From assembly GCA_015055625.1 (NCBI GenBank), contig SVHU01000004.1:85264-149263 (forward strand): a stretch of DNA of 64,000 nucleotides, read 5' to 3'. A program made the translations under genes and the position numbers. Shown here in pieces: positions 9,295 through 18,546 of this stretch. The notes beneath the pieces are model-generated. The model was not told the DNA's origin, ran no database searches, and worked only from the letters and a program-made list of their open reading frames with translations. The DNA comes from Clostridiales bacterium. Lineage in GTDB: Bacteria; Bacillota; Clostridia; Christensenellales; Pumilibacteraceae. The number at the start of each line of letters is the position of its first letter. Within the stretch, counting starts at the first letter, position 1.

Positions 9295-9529
9295 TATTAC
9301 CCGTTACAACACATGAAAACTCCTCCATCTTGTCAATTTTTAAGTTTTTACCATTTATTTTAAGATGTTGTTTTTTTGTTTTGAGAACAATTTCAGTATA
9401 AGATAACGATAATATTTTTTCAAATCCGTCCACATAAATAGCCGTACCATTAATTAACATAATAGAATAATTAAACGGCGAAATTAAGTCTTGCGCAATA
9501 TTCTTAAAAAACTCTTTTGAAAAGCTCAT
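9257..9529 (-). CDS. yqfC: YabP/YqfC family sporulation protein
   Basis: Ninety residues with the YabP/YqfC beta-strand pattern (ISPFNYSIMLINGTAIYVDG then LKINGKNLKI and GNIGGIFVEQISV). First gene of the operon, just upstream of yqfD as in Bacillus and Clostridium, preceded by AGGAG. The family is linked to spore development through mother-cell sigma factors. I could not recognise a SigE-type promoter here. Confidence 0.85.
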   Translation of the reverse strand: MSFSKEFFKNIAQDLISPFNYSIMLINGTAIYVDGFEKILSLSYTEIVLKTKKQHLKINGKNLKIDKMEEFSCVVTGNIGGIFVEQISVL

Positions 9530-9575
9530 AGTACGCTCCTTTTTTTATTTTTATATTTATGTCAAAAATCTAATA

Positions 9576-9604
9576 GTTATAACAAAAAAAGATACATAAA
9601 ACAA
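9576..9604 (-). promoter_or_regulatory. Possible promoter of the yqfC-recO operon
   Basis: On the minus strand, TTGTTT (9604-9599), 17 nt, TATAAC (9581-9576), about 45 nt upstream of yqfC. Moderate match only. Confidence 0.4.
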
Positions 9605-9646
9605 AAAAAACAGTATCAAATTTGATAAATTAAAGCTCTTTTGATA

Positions 9647-9675
9647 TTTACTAATTGAGCTGTAAATGCTATAAT
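9647..9675 (+). promoter_or_regulatory. Promoter of the SDR gene
   Basis: TTTACT (9647-9652), 17 nt, TATAAT (9670-9675), followed by TAAGGAG before the start codon. Confidence 0.6.
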
Positions 9676-9703
9676 TTATCTACTATCGCCTAAGGAGAAT
9701 GTT

Positions 9704-10705
9704 ATGAAAAAAGTATTAGTTGTAGGCTCAACCGGAGCTATGGGAAGATATCTAGTTCCATATTTTGTAAACAAAGGCTATAAAGTTACCGCGCTTGCTT
9801 TAGACGACCAAAAGCCTTATAATGAAAACGTTACCTGTATCAAAGGCAACGCTAAGGACAAAGAATTTTTGGCTAAAGTCTTAGAAGAAAAATTCGACGG
9901 AATCGTAGACTTTATGTGTTACGGCAACCATGATTTCCCTGATTTTTATAAAATGTATTTGGATAATACCAGTCACTATATTTTCCTATCTTCGTGCAGA
10001 GTTTACGATGATAAAGAACACCCTATCACCGAAAATTCGCCACGTTTACTTGACAGTAGTGACGACGAAGTATTAAAACAATCAAACGACTACTGCATAT
10101 ATAAGGCTCATGCCGAAAATCTTTTGCGAGCATCCAACTATAACAACTGGACAATTGTACGTCCTGCTACCACCTTTTCTACAATGCGTCTTCAGCTTGT
10201 GACGTTAGAGCTTGTAAATGCTGTTGGCAGAGCGCTTAAAGGTAAAAAAGTTGTAGTTCCCATTCAGGCAAAAGACAAACCTGCTACTCTTTCTTGGGCT
10301 GGCGATGTTGTTAAAATGATTGGAGGTTTACTTTTTAATGAAAAAGCCAAGAGAGAAACTTACAACGTTTGCTCTTCCGAGTGGAGAACTTGGGCGGAAA
10401 TTGCCGAATACTATCACAAGCTTGTAGGTCTTGAAGCTGTTTGGGTTGATAAAGAGGATTATTTGGAAATATTAAGTCCCGGAATTCCTCTAAACGTTCG
10501 TTGGCAATTAGAATACGCAAGAATGTTCTCGCGCATTACGGATAATTCAAAAGTTTTGGAAGCTACCGGTCTTAAGCAAGAAGAGTTCAAAACAATGTAC
10601 GACGGTCTTGCTTATGAAATTAGTAACATTCCCAAAGATTACGTATTCCCCGATACGGAAGTCGGTAAGAGAATGGACGAATATCTAGCTAAACATAATT
10701 TATAA
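9704..10705 (+). CDS. NAD-dependent epimerase/dehydratase (extended SDR)
   Basis: Rossmann-fold nucleotide-sugar-type oxidoreductase. The N-terminal dinucleotide site is VGSTGAMGRYL (residues 7-17). A YCIYK catalytic Tyr-Lys pair follows a serine-rich SSCR strand. Length 333 aa fits extended SDRs. The ATG follows TAAGGAG. Single-gene unit with its own promoter and terminator. Substrate is not deducible; relatives act on NDP-sugars or are mRNA-binding homologues in plants. Confidence 0.85.
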   Translation: MKKVLVVGSTGAMGRYLVPYFVNKGYKVTALALDDQKPYNENVTCIKGNAKDKEFLAKVLEEKFDGIVDFMCYGNHDFPDFYKMYLDNTSHYIFLSSCRVYDDKEHPITENSPRLLDSSDDEVLKQSNDYCIYKAHAENLLRASNYNNWTIVRPATTFSTMRLQLVTLELVNAVGRALKGKKVVVPIQAKDKPATLSWAGDVVKMIGGLLFNEKAKRETYNVCSSEWRTWAEIAEYYHKLVGLEAVWVDKEDYLEILSPGIPLNVRWQLEYARMFSRITDNSKVLEATGLKQEEFKTMYDGLAYEISNIPKDYVFPDTEVGKRMDEYLAKHNL

Positions 10706-10710
10706 ACCAT

Positions 10711-10749
10711 ATACAAAACCCACCGATTTTAATTCGGTGGGTTTTGTAT
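10711..10749. terminator. Bidirectional terminator between SDR gene and copA
   Basis: Perfect 16-bp stem (10711-10726 with 10734-10749) around a 7-nt loop; the A-rich left arm and T-rich right arm give a U-tract in both directions. Confidence 0.9.
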
Positions 10750-10751
10750 TA

Positions 10752-10952
10752 CTATGCTTCGTAACCTGCTTCGATTATTGCGGATTTAATAACGCTTTCT
10801 GCTACATCTTTACTAAGAGTTGCCGTTGCAGTTCCGTTTTCATAAGATGCCGTTGCATCAATCACACCGTCAATCTTTTTAAGCGCGTCGCATACATGCT
10901 TTTCGCATCTTGGGCACATCATTCCTTCAACTTTTACCGTAATAGTTTTCAT
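10752..10952 (-). CDS. Possible internally initiated CopZ-like copper chaperone within copA
   Basis: An AGGAG (10966-10962) lies 9 nt upstream of an in-frame ATG (10952-10950). Initiation there would give a 66-residue, single-HMA protein with GMMCPRC, the size and layout of stand-alone CopZ. Such a clean Shine-Dalgarno inside a coding region, exactly at a domain border, suggests either a recent copA-copZ fusion or dual expression of ATPase and chaperone from one gene. The site is seen; its use is inferred. Confidence 0.5.
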   Translation of the reverse strand: MKTITVKVEGMMCPRCEKHVCDALKKIDGVIDATASYENGTATATLSKDVAESVIKSAIIEAGYEA

Positions 10953-13268
10953 GTCTTTTTTCTCCTTTTTTTCAAAAGTTATATTTTCTATTTTAACTGT
11001 AATTTTCTCATCTTTTGTAACGTTTTTAGCAATACGTTTGGGCTTAAACAAGTTAATCGTAAGTGCTGAAGTTACTACACAAACGGAAGAAAAGCTCATT
11101 GCAAGCGCCGCAATTTCAGGAGTTAGGGAAAGTCCTGCAAAAGCCAATGCACCACAGGCGAACGCTATTCCCAAAACGTTGTAAATAAACGCCCAGAATA
11201 AACAAATTTTAATTGTTGTAATAGTACGCTTAGATAAAGCAATGGCATTATAAACGTCCGAAAGATCATTTCGTATAAGAACTATGTCAGCGCTATCTAC
11301 CGCAACGTCAGCGCCTTTACCTATTGCTATGCCAACATCTGAACTTGTAAGCGCAGGTGCATCGTTTACACCGTCACCAACCATTGCAACAACCTCGCCA
11401 CTATGTTGCAATTCTTTGATCTTTTCCCCCTTTTGCGAGGGTAAAACATCGGATACAACATCTGTAATTCCAACCTCGTTTGCAACGGCTCGTGCTGTTT
11501 TTGCATTATCTCCAGTTAGCAACACAACTTTAATATTGCTATGCTTCAACTTATCTATCGCATAAACGCTACTTTCTTTTACTTTATCCTTTACAGATAT
11601 AATTCCTAAAATTTCGTCACTTGACATAAAAACAAGAGGCGTTTCGCCGTTTGATGCAAGCTCGTTAATTTTATCAATTTGTTGATAACCAAGCGATTGA
11701 GCAAGAGCGTTATTTCCACCGTAATAGGTAATTCCGTCTATATCTCCTTTGATACCTTTTCCTTCAATATCTTGGTAGTTTATTACAGTTTTGAGCGATA
11801 CGTATTGCGATTTACAATACATTTTGATTGCTTCGGATAATGGATGCGAGGACGAATTTTCAAGAGAATAAGCAACTTGAAGAAGCTTATCAATATCGTT
11901 AGAATACACTCCGCATACCTCGGGTTTTCCCTCGGTTACCGTTCCCGTTTTATCCAGAACTACCGTCGTTATCTTGTGCGCTGTTTCAAGCTTTTCAGCA
12001 CTCTTTATAAGTAATCCGTTTTCCGCGCCTTTGCCTGTGGACACCATAATTGCAACAGGTGTTGCAAGACCTAGCGCACAAGGGCACGCTATAACAAGAA
12101 CGGATATTCCATAACTAAAAGCGCTTGCAAAATTACCACTAATAATCCACCAAATAGCAAGAGTTACTATTGCTATTGCAAAAACGACAGGAACAAAAAT
12201 TCCGCTGATTTTATCAGCAAGACGGGACACAGGCGCTTTAGACGAGCCAGCTTCCTTTACCAGTCGTATAATAGTATTTATCGCCGTATCTTCGCCCACC
12301 TTTTCGGCTTTATAACGCACTACACCATTAAGATTAGTTGTTGACGATATTACGCCATCTCCAACTTTTTTATATACAGGAATACTTTCTCCAGTAATAT
12401 TCGCCTGATTTACAGAACATTCTCCGTTTATAACAGTTCCGTCAACAGCAAAAATTTCTCCGCTTTTACAAACAAGAATATCGCCAAGCTTAATATCTTT
12501 TACGTTAACCGAAACTTCCTGTCCGTCCACCAGCTTAATTGCAGTATCGGGAGCGAGGGCAACTAAGGATTTTATAGCGTCGGTAGTTCTTTCCTTGCTT
12601 TTGGCTTCCAGCGTTTTTCCTAAACGCACAAGAGTAAGAATGGTTGCGCTACTTTCGAAATACAATTGCATGTGCAATGCTTTTAACGTTGCTACGTCAC
12701 CGTTTGCCAATGCATAAGATAGAGCAAACGTTACGTACAATCCATACACAATAGAAGCTAGCGAGCCAACAGCTATCAAACTTTCCATATTGGGAGCTAA
12801 ACGGAAAAGCTTCTTAAATCCGTTTATAAAATATTGACGGTTTGCGTAAACTACCGGAAGCGCTAAAACTAACTGCAATAATGCTTTTGTTACGGAATTG
12901 TGATGTCCTCTTATAAAGTCAGGGACGGGGATATTCAGCATTTCGCCCATAGACACGTACATTAACATCAACGTAAACACTGCAGAAAAAATCAGAATTT
13001 TAAGCGAATAAACAAACTCCGACTTTATTTCAGGCTCAATTTGGGCATACTCTGTTTTCTCTCCATATCCGCTGGCGCCATACCCTGCCTTTGTTACTGC
13101 GGTTATTATTTGATTGTCGGTAACGTTTTCATTACATTCCACCACCATGCTTCCGTCCAAAAGATTGACTTGAGCTTCTTGTACTCCGTCCACCTTTTCC
13201 GTGGCTTTCTGCACGTGCGCTGAACACGCTGAGCACGTCATACCGGTTACCTTAAACTTTCTTTTCAT
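10752..13268 (-). CDS. copA: Copper-exporting P1B-type ATPase with a fused C-terminal CopZ-like domain
   Basis: Exports Cu+ across the membrane using ATP. In order: an N-terminal HMA domain with GMTCSAC (Cys12, Cys15), paired helices, the TGES actuator loop, CPC in the transport helix (VIACPCALGLATP), the phosphorylation site DKTGT, HP motif SSSHPLSEA and GDGVNDAP. After the last helices, a second HMA domain (GMMCPRC) forms the last 66 residues. Length 838 aa exceeds most CopA proteins for that reason. A ribosome binding site and ATG lie inside the frame before this last domain (see the entry at 10752-10952). No csoR or copZ gene is nearby. Confidence 0.94.
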   Translation of the reverse strand: MKRKFKVTGMTCSACSAHVQKATEKVDGVQEAQVNLLDGSMVVECNENVTDNQIITAVTKAGYGASGYGEKTEYAQIEPEIKSEFVYSLKILIFSAVFTLMLMYVSMGEMLNIPVPDFIRGHHNSVTKALLQLVLALPVVYANRQYFINGFKKLFRLAPNMESLIAVGSLASIVYGLYVTFALSYALANGDVATLKALHMQLYFESSATILTLVRLGKTLEAKSKERTTDAIKSLVALAPDTAIKLVDGQEVSVNVKDIKLGDILVCKSGEIFAVDGTVINGECSVNQANITGESIPVYKKVGDGVISSTTNLNGVVRYKAEKVGEDTAINTIIRLVKEAGSSKAPVSRLADKISGIFVPVVFAIAIVTLAIWWIISGNFASAFSYGISVLVIACPCALGLATPVAIMVSTGKGAENGLLIKSAEKLETAHKITTVVLDKTGTVTEGKPEVCGVYSNDIDKLLQVAYSLENSSSHPLSEAIKMYCKSQYVSLKTVINYQDIEGKGIKGDIDGITYYGGNNALAQSLGYQQIDKINELASNGETPLVFMSSDEILGIISVKDKVKESSVYAIDKLKHSNIKVVLLTGDNAKTARAVANEVGITDVVSDVLPSQKGEKIKELQHSGEVVAMVGDGVNDAPALTSSDVGIAIGKGADVAVDSADIVLIRNDLSDVYNAIALSKRTITTIKICLFWAFIYNVLGIAFACGALAFAGLSLTPEIAALAMSFSSVCVVTSALTINLFKPKRIAKNVTKDEKITVKIENITFEKKEKKDMKTITVKVEGMMCPRCEKHVCDALKKIDGVIDATASYENGTATATLSKDVAESVIKSAIIEAGYEA

Positions 13269-13301
13269 AAAACAACCCTAATTATTGACAAATATATAAA
13301 T

Positions 13302-13330
13302 ATAATACCACACAACGACAATAAAATCAA
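13302..13330 (-). promoter_or_regulatory. Promoter of copA
   Basis: Minus strand TTGATT (13330-13325), 17 nt ending TGTGG, then TATTAT (13307-13302); the TGG before the -10 is an extended -10 element. Confidence 0.65.
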
Positions 13331-13384
13331 GCAGTAAATTTAATTTACTGAAATTTTGTTAGCAATAGCTAACTTGTGATGTAA

Positions 13385-13416
13385 AATAACGGCATGGAAT
13401 AAACCAAGCCGTTATT
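13385..13416 (-). terminator. Terminator after guaB
   Basis: AATAACGGC (13385-13393) pairs with GCCGTTATT (13408-13416); the minus-strand transcript then runs into TTTTAC. Confidence 0.6.
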
Positions 13417-13424
13417 AATCATTT

Positions 13425-14927
13425 TTAATTATGGTTTTTAGCGTCTTTAACAAGAACGTCGTGAGCTCCGCCTTCTACAATAGATACAGAACTTACAAGC
13501 GTAAGCTTTGCTTTTTCCTGAAGTTCGGGAATAGTGAGCGCTCCACAGTTGCACATTGTAGACTTAACCTTAGAAAGGGTAAGCGCTAGGTTGTCGTGAA
13601 GAGGTCCAGCGTAAGGAACGTAACTGTCTACACCTTCTACAAAAGAAAGCTTTTGAGCTCCGCCCATATCATAACGTTGCCAGTTTCTGGCTCTAGCGCT
13701 ACCTTCGCCCCAGTACTCTTTCATATAACTTCCGTTTACGAAAACCTTTTGCGTGGGGGACTCGTCAAATCTGGAGAAATATCTACCAAGCATACAAAAG
13801 TCTGCGCCCATTGCAAGAGCAAGCGTTACGTGATAGTCGTGAACAATACCGCCATCCGAACAAATGGGAACGTAAATACCTGTCTTTTTGAAATATTCGT
13901 CCCTTGCTTTAGCAACCTCTATAACAGCGGTAGCCTGTCCTCTACCAATACCCTTGGTTTCTCTGGTAATACAAATAGATCCACCACCGATACCGATTTT
14001 AATAAAGTCTGCGCCCGCTTCTGCAAGGAAATTAAATCCTTCTGCGTCAACAATATTTCCGGCTCCTACTTTTACAGAATCGCCGTATTTATCTCTGATC
14101 CACTTAATAGTTCTGCTCTGCCATTCGCTATAACCTTCGGAAGAGTCAATACAAAGCACGTCAACGCCTGCTTCAACAAGCGCGGGTACACGAGTTTCAT
14201 AGTCACGGGTATTGATACCTGCACCTACAATATATCTCTTATGCGCGTCCAAAAGCTCGTCGGGATTAGACTTATGCTGTTCATAATCCTTTCTAAATAC
14301 GAAAGCAACAAGGTGATTATCCTTATCGATAATGGGAAGAGCATTGAGCTTGTTTTCCCAAATAATATCATTAGCTTCAGCAAGAGAGGTTCCTTCCTTT
14401 GCGCAAATAAGCTTATCAAAGGGAGTCATAAACGAAGAAACAAGTTCATCACCAGTCATTCTGGTAACTCTATAATCTCTGCTTGTAACTATACCAACAA
14501 GCTTACCCTTTGCTGTTCCGTCGTCAGTTACAGCAATAGTAGAATGTCCGTATTTTTCCTTAAGGGAAATTACGTCGTTAAGAGTTGCGTCGGGCTTGAT
14601 GTTAGCATCAGAGGTAACAAAACCTGCCTTATAAGACTTAACCTTTCTTACCATATCAGCCTGACGCTCTATGGGCTGAGATCCGTAAATGAAAGAAACA
14701 CCACCCTCTTTAGCAAGCGCAATTGCCATAGTATCGTTAGATACAGACTGCATAATTGCCGAAACAAGAGGAATGTTCATAGAGATTTTTGGCTCTTCTC
14801 CTTTCTTGAATTTTACAAGAGGAGTCTTTAGCGAAACTTTAGAGGGAATGCAGTTTGAATCCGAATATCCGGGGACTAAAAGATATTCACTAAAGGTATG
14901 AGAAGGTTCGTCGTAATAATAAGCCAT
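13425..14927 (-). CDS. guaB: Inosine-5'-monophosphate dehydrogenase
   Basis: Oxidises IMP to XMP with NAD+, the committed step to GMP. The catalytic loop [15 protein letters not shown] carries the nucleophilic Cys near residue 316. [10 protein letters not shown] and GADFCMLG line the IMP site, and a CBS-pair insert spans about 95-220. Length 500 aa is standard. The start has GGAGG close upstream. Encoded alone with its own promoter, divergent from pfp. No guaA neighbour in this window. Confidence 0.93.
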   Translation of the reverse strand: MAYYYDEPSHTFSEYLLVPGYSDSNCIPSKVSLKTPLVKFKKGEEPKISMNIPLVSAIMQSVSNDTMAIALAKEGGVSFIYGSQPIERQADMVRKVKSYKAGFVTSDANIKPDATLNDVISLKEKYGHSTIAVTDDGTAKGKLVGIVTSRDYRVTRMTGDELVSSFMTPFDKLICAKEGTSLAEANDIIWENKLNALPIIDKDNHLVAFVFRKDYEQHKSNPDELLDAHKRYIVGAGINTRDYETRVPALVEAGVDVLCIDSSEGYSEWQSRTIKWIRDKYGDSVKVGAGNIVDAEGFNFLAEAGADFIKIGIGGGSICITRETKGIGRGQATAVIEVAKARDEYFKKTGIYVPICSDGGIVHDYHVTLALAMGADFCMLGRYFSRFDESPTQKVFVNGSYMKEYWGEGSARARNWQRYDMGGAQKLSFVEGVDSYVPYAGPLHDNLALTLSKVKSTMCNCGALTIPELQEKAKLTLVSSVSIVEGGAHDVLVKDAKNHN

Positions 14928-15282
14928 GGTTTGCCTCCAAAAAAATATTTTTACTATTATACCACAAAATTAAAATAAAGCAAATAATTTTAGTCGTAAA
15001 ATAAAAAATTTTAGCAGATTTTTAGTGTTTTTTTTCAAAAAAAAGTTTTTTAACCCCTCTATTTATCTGCTAATTCATTAAATAAGAATTCTAGCTATTA
15101 AAATCAACAAACTTTTAGGGTAATTTTTTCAGATAGTTTGCTGTTTTTATACAATTTTCTATCTACAATAGATTTTAACTATCAATTTGCTTGCGTATTT
15201 TGCCTAAATAGTGTATAATAATTTGCGTATTTGCCAAAACAATGAGCAAATTACAAATATTTTTATATGGAGCAACTAACTT
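14928..15282. other. Divergent regulatory region guaB/pfp
   Basis: No gene seen. It holds the guaB promoter on the minus strand (TTGCTT 14983-14978, 16 nt, TATAAT 14961-14956, with TGTGG before the -10). It also holds the pfp promoter (TTGCGT 15191-15196, 17 nt, TATAAT 15214-15219). Between them the DNA is very AT-rich, with a loose inverted repeat of GATAGTT and AACTATC at about 15132-15183 that could be an operator. No riboswitch recognised. Confidence 0.55.
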
Positions 15283-16509
15283 ATGAAACAAGCTTTGTTA
15301 TACGCACAATCCGGAGGTCCAACTTCAGTTATCAATGCTTCTGCTTACGGTGTTATTACCGAGGCAAGACGACAGGGAATAAAAACCTACGTTGCTCTTA
15401 ACGGAATTGAGGGATTGCTCTGCGGTAAAATCTCGGATATCGATAATGAAGATAACGATCAAATAGAATTACTTCGTTATACTCCAGCTTCTGCTTTTGG
15501 AAGTTGTAGAGTTAAGCTACCTGCTCACTCTCAAGACAAAACTAAATATGAGCAAATTTTGGATATTTTTAGAAAGCTAAACATTCGTTATTTCGTATAT
15601 AACGGCGGAAACGACAGTATGAATACTTGTTCTAAAATTGCAGACTTTATGCAAGAGAACGATTATGAATGCTACGTTTGCGGTATTCCAAAAACTATCG
15701 ATAATGACCTGCTTCTTACCGACCATTGCCCAGGATATGGCTCCGCTTCTAAGTTTATCGCAACAGCTTGTAGCGAAATAGCGCTTGACACCAACGTTTA
15801 CGCTCACGGAAGAATCACTGTTGTGGAAATTATGGGCAGAGATGCTGGCTGGCTTACGGCATCCTCCGCTTTAGCGTCAGTTTACGGTGCCGGCCCCGAC
15901 CTCATATATCTTCCCGAACGTCCATTCGATTTGGATAGTTTTACACAAAAATGTAAGGACGTATACGAGAAAAACCACTCTTGTCTTGTTGCTGTTTCTG
16001 AAGGAATTAGGGATAATGACGGCAAATACATATGCTCGTATGCAAATGATGAACACAAGGATATGTTTAATAATACTCAGCTTGGAGGAGTTGGAGCTTA
16101 TCTTGCTTCCTACCTCACCAAAAAAACCGGAATTAAAACACGAGCGATAGAATTATCATTGATGCAACGTTGCTCTGCGCATATTGCTTCGCTGACCGAC
16201 AATGAAGAAGCCGTACTTGCAGGCAAAACCGCTGTTGAGAGCGTTGTTGGCGGTATAACTAATAAAATGGTAGCCTTTAAGAGAGAAAGCAACTCCCCAT
16301 ATAAAATCAGCTGTGTACTTGCTCCTCTTTGCGAAATCGCGCACGGAACACAAAGTATGCCCGATAAATTTATTGGCGAAGATTGTTGCTCCGTTACCAA
16401 AGAATTTATTGAATACGCAACCCCTCTTATTATGGGTGAAGTTAAACTAAAATACGAAAATGGACTACCTGTTTTTGCAAAGCTCAAAAACGACGTAATT
16501 AAATTTTAG
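15283..16509 (+). CDS. 6-phosphofructokinase, probably diphosphate-dependent
   Basis: Phosphorylates fructose-6-phosphate in glycolysis. The nucleotide-site motif reads GGNDS (residues 108-112) and the following loop PKTIDND (136-142). In the PFK superfamily an Asp in the fourth position of GGDGS together with Lys in PKTIDND marks use of PPi rather than ATP, so I infer a reversible PPi-PFK. Length 408 aa also fits that group. The third motif residue is Asn instead of the usual Asp. Expressed alone from a good promoter and followed by a strong hairpin. Confidence 0.85.
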   Translation: MKQALLYAQSGGPTSVINASAYGVITEARRQGIKTYVALNGIEGLLCGKISDIDNEDNDQIELLRYTPASAFGSCRVKLPAHSQDKTKYEQILDIFRKLNIRYFVYNGGNDSMNTCSKIADFMQENDYECYVCGIPKTIDNDLLLTDHCPGYGSASKFIATACSEIALDTNVYAHGRITVVEIMGRDAGWLTASSALASVYGAGPDLIYLPERPFDLDSFTQKCKDVYEKNHSCLVAVSEGIRDNDGKYICSYANDEHKDMFNNTQLGGVGAYLASYLTKKTGIKTRAIELSLMQRCSAHIASLTDNEEAVLAGKTAVESVVGGITNKMVAFKRESNSPYKISCVLAPLCEIAHGTQSMPDKFIGEDCCSVTKEFIEYATPLIMGEVKLKYENGLPVFAKLKNDVIKF

Positions 16510-16542
16510 CATATAATCATACCTCTGAAGATTATATACACA

Positions 16543-16578
16543 GTAAAAGCGAAGCCTAATCATTGGCTTCGCTTTTAC
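16543..16578. terminator. Terminator after pfp
   Basis: Perfect 14-bp stem GTAAAAGCGAAGCC / GGCTTCGCTTTTAC with an 8-nt loop and T-rich right arm. Confidence 0.85.
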
Positions 16579-16636
16579 TATATTAAAGGAGAGTTTTACG
16601 GATATTCACATATCCGTTTCATGAAAAAAGGCTAAC

Positions 16637-17296
16637 TTAAGTGGGATTATATATTTTTTTTACAATCTCGTCAAATACGGTTTGTCTTTCGTTGTCCATA
16701 AAATAAACAGGGGTATGTATAACAGTTTGTTCTTCATTTGCATACACGGGAACAAACGCTATATGTTTTTTATTTCTCTTAAAATACAGCTTGTCTACCG
16801 CATAAAAGCCTTTGTAAATATCACCGCTGTCGCACTCTTGCGCGCTTGTATAGTCCACGTCCACAAAAATTACTATGCTATAATCTTCTTCTAAAGCTCT
16901 AACAGACTGTTTGATTGTTGTTATACTTTTTGACGCATTTTCATTTCTATAAACAGGGATACTTCTTACGCTTTTAGCATACCAAGTTATTATACGAGCA
17001 CAGACTGGCGACATTAGCTTACAAAACAATTTACTTTTCTTCATTCTAACTGAAAACGTATAATTTCTAAACTGATTTTTTGCTTCTTTATACGAGCAAA
17101 AACAATTTAATACCCACGGTCGCAATACCGTTTTAATATCGGAAAAAGCTTGCACTACGCCAACCATATCACGATGCCTACACAAGTATACGCAAGGTGA
17201 ATTTAGCGGGCTACCGATTATTTTACGCTTTTTATATTTTTTGCGCACAAATAAGAGCGTACTTTTCGCTAATGGTCGGTATTTTTTATTTTGCAT
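16637..17296 (-). CDS. PlsC-like acyltransferase, divergent
   Basis: Weak resemblance to 1-acyl-glycerol-3-phosphate acyltransferases. The order of segments is right: LCRHRDMVG where the NHxSxxD motif is expected, then RSIPVYRN like the substrate-binding IPVxR motif, then IVIFVDVDYTS in place of FPEGTRS. The Glu-Gly of the third motif is missing, so activity may differ. 219 aa. Its start overlaps the preceding glycosyltransferase gene by 11 nt, suggesting the pair makes or modifies a membrane lipid. Confidence in the fold is moderate, in activity low. Confidence 0.5.
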   Translation of the reverse strand: MQNKKYRPLAKSTLLFVRKKYKKRKIIGSPLNSPCVYLCRHRDMVGVVQAFSDIKTVLRPWVLNCFCSYKEAKNQFRNYTFSVRMKKSKLFCKLMSPVCARIITWYAKSVRSIPVYRNENASKSITTIKQSVRALEEDYSIVIFVDVDYTSAQECDSGDIYKGFYAVDKLYFKRNKKHIAFVPVYANEEQTVIHTPVYFMDNERQTVFDEIVKKIYNPT

Positions 17297-18386
17297 AACT
17301 TACTTCCTTTTTCTTAAATACCCATTTTAGCTGTATTTGGTACGACGCAAGCGCTAGCGCTAAATCAACAACAAGCTTGATAATTATCTCTCCACCTCCA
17401 AACAAAGTTGTAAATATAAGCACAGTTACGTATGAAAGCGACAACTGCACAAACCATAAAGTATAATACTTAATTATACTTCTTTTTGAGATACGTTTAC
17501 CTCCAAACGTAACAAATCGGTTAAAAATGAAGTTTACTATACTACTAAATATTCTAGCCACAACAGTAGATATAAGTAAGTTTAATGCAAGTGATATAAC
17601 GCTAGGAAGTATTGCGTAATTAAACAACGCAAATACTCCAATATCTACTATTCCAGCTATAATTCCTGCTATAATAAAACTAAGTATTCCCGATAATAAA
17701 ACACCAACTACGCGCGCCGAATCTCGTAATGATCTAAAATTCGATTTATGGTTTTGCTCATACTTAGTGGTTATCGGATGCTCATAAATTTCAAAATCTG
17801 CGTTTTTGCTTTTTATGAGCGTATTCATCTCGTATTCGAACCTTTCACCTTTAATAGTAAGCAACCAATTCAAAATGTCTTTTGAAAACGCACGAAGACC
17901 ACTTTGGGTATCTTTAAGATTAATTCCATATAAAGAACGAAATAAAAATGCTGTGGTTTTATTGCCAAATTTACTGCGCACAGGCATGTTGTTGCTATCA
18001 AGATCCCTATAACCTATTATTAGAGATTTATCCCCGTGCGCACCAAGCTGTTTATCCATTGCTATAATATCTGTTAACTCGTGCTGTCCATCGCTATCCG
18101 CAGTTATGATACCTGCATATTCTTTATTAAGGTTCGTAGACAAAAAGTATTCTATTGCAGTTTTAATTGCCACGCCTTTCCCTTTATTCTCGTCATGCAC
18201 AAGATAATGTATTCCACTATATTCGGTCTTTATCCTTTTATATATAGCATCGCAATCCTTTTTGCTTCCGTCGTTTATAATTATCACATCCGAAAAATAT
18301 TCCAACGAGCCTTTGACAAGAGAAATAAGCTTTTCGTCTGGATTTAGGGACGGAATTACTAAAACAGCAAAAGATGTTTGTTTCAT
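17286..18386 (-). CDS. Family 2 glycosyltransferase fused to a GtrA-like membrane domain
   Basis: Residues 1-215 form a GT2 domain: VLVIPSLNPDEKL, IIINDGSK, NKGKGVAIKTA, TADSDGQH (metal-binding Asp) and DTQSGLRAF, as in polyprenyl-phosphate sugar synthases. The remaining 150 residues have four hydrophobic helices matching GtrA/DPMS-type flippase-associated domains, with NFIFNRFVTF typical of GtrA. The protein probably makes a lipid-linked sugar at the cytoplasmic face and may help flip it. The ATG begins a two-gene unit with the acyltransferase-like gene. Confidence 0.88.
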   Translation of the reverse strand: MKQTSFAVLVIPSLNPDEKLISLVKGSLEYFSDVIIINDGSKKDCDAIYKRIKTEYSGIHYLVHDENKGKGVAIKTAIEYFLSTNLNKEYAGIITADSDGQHELTDIIAMDKQLGAHGDKSLIIGYRDLDSNNMPVRSKFGNKTTAFLFRSLYGINLKDTQSGLRAFSKDILNWLLTIKGERFEYEMNTLIKSKNADFEIYEHPITTKYEQNHKSNFRSLRDSARVVGVLLSGILSFIIAGIIAGIVDIGVFALFNYAILPSVISLALNLLISTVVARIFSSIVNFIFNRFVTFGGKRISKRSIIKYYTLWFVQLSLSYVTVLIFTTLFGGGEIIIKLVVDLALALASYQIQLKWVFKKKEVSYAK

Positions 18387-18546
18387 ATTTACTCCACATG
18401 TAAAATTATTTACATTCTAAACATTTTTAATCTTGCGTTCCAATACAACTACTACGTCTTTTGTAATTTTTTATAATATTATATTCTTTTTATCGTATCG
18501 AAAAAAAGAAAGTTTTAAGTGTTTTTGTTAATATTTTTGTTATTAC

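Noticed and set aside
9641..9675. TTGATA (9641-9646) as -35 box of the SDR gene
   Set aside because: Spacing to TATAAT is 23 nt, too long; TTTACT at 17 nt is preferred.
13596..14831. 411-codon open frame on the plus strand
   Set aside because: It is antisense to guaB along its length, has no ribosome binding site and reads as low-complexity mirror sequence; guaB is certain.
16598..16617. ACGGATA/TATCCGT hairpin as a terminator
   Set aside because: No T tract on either strand; the strong stem at 16543-16578 already does this job.
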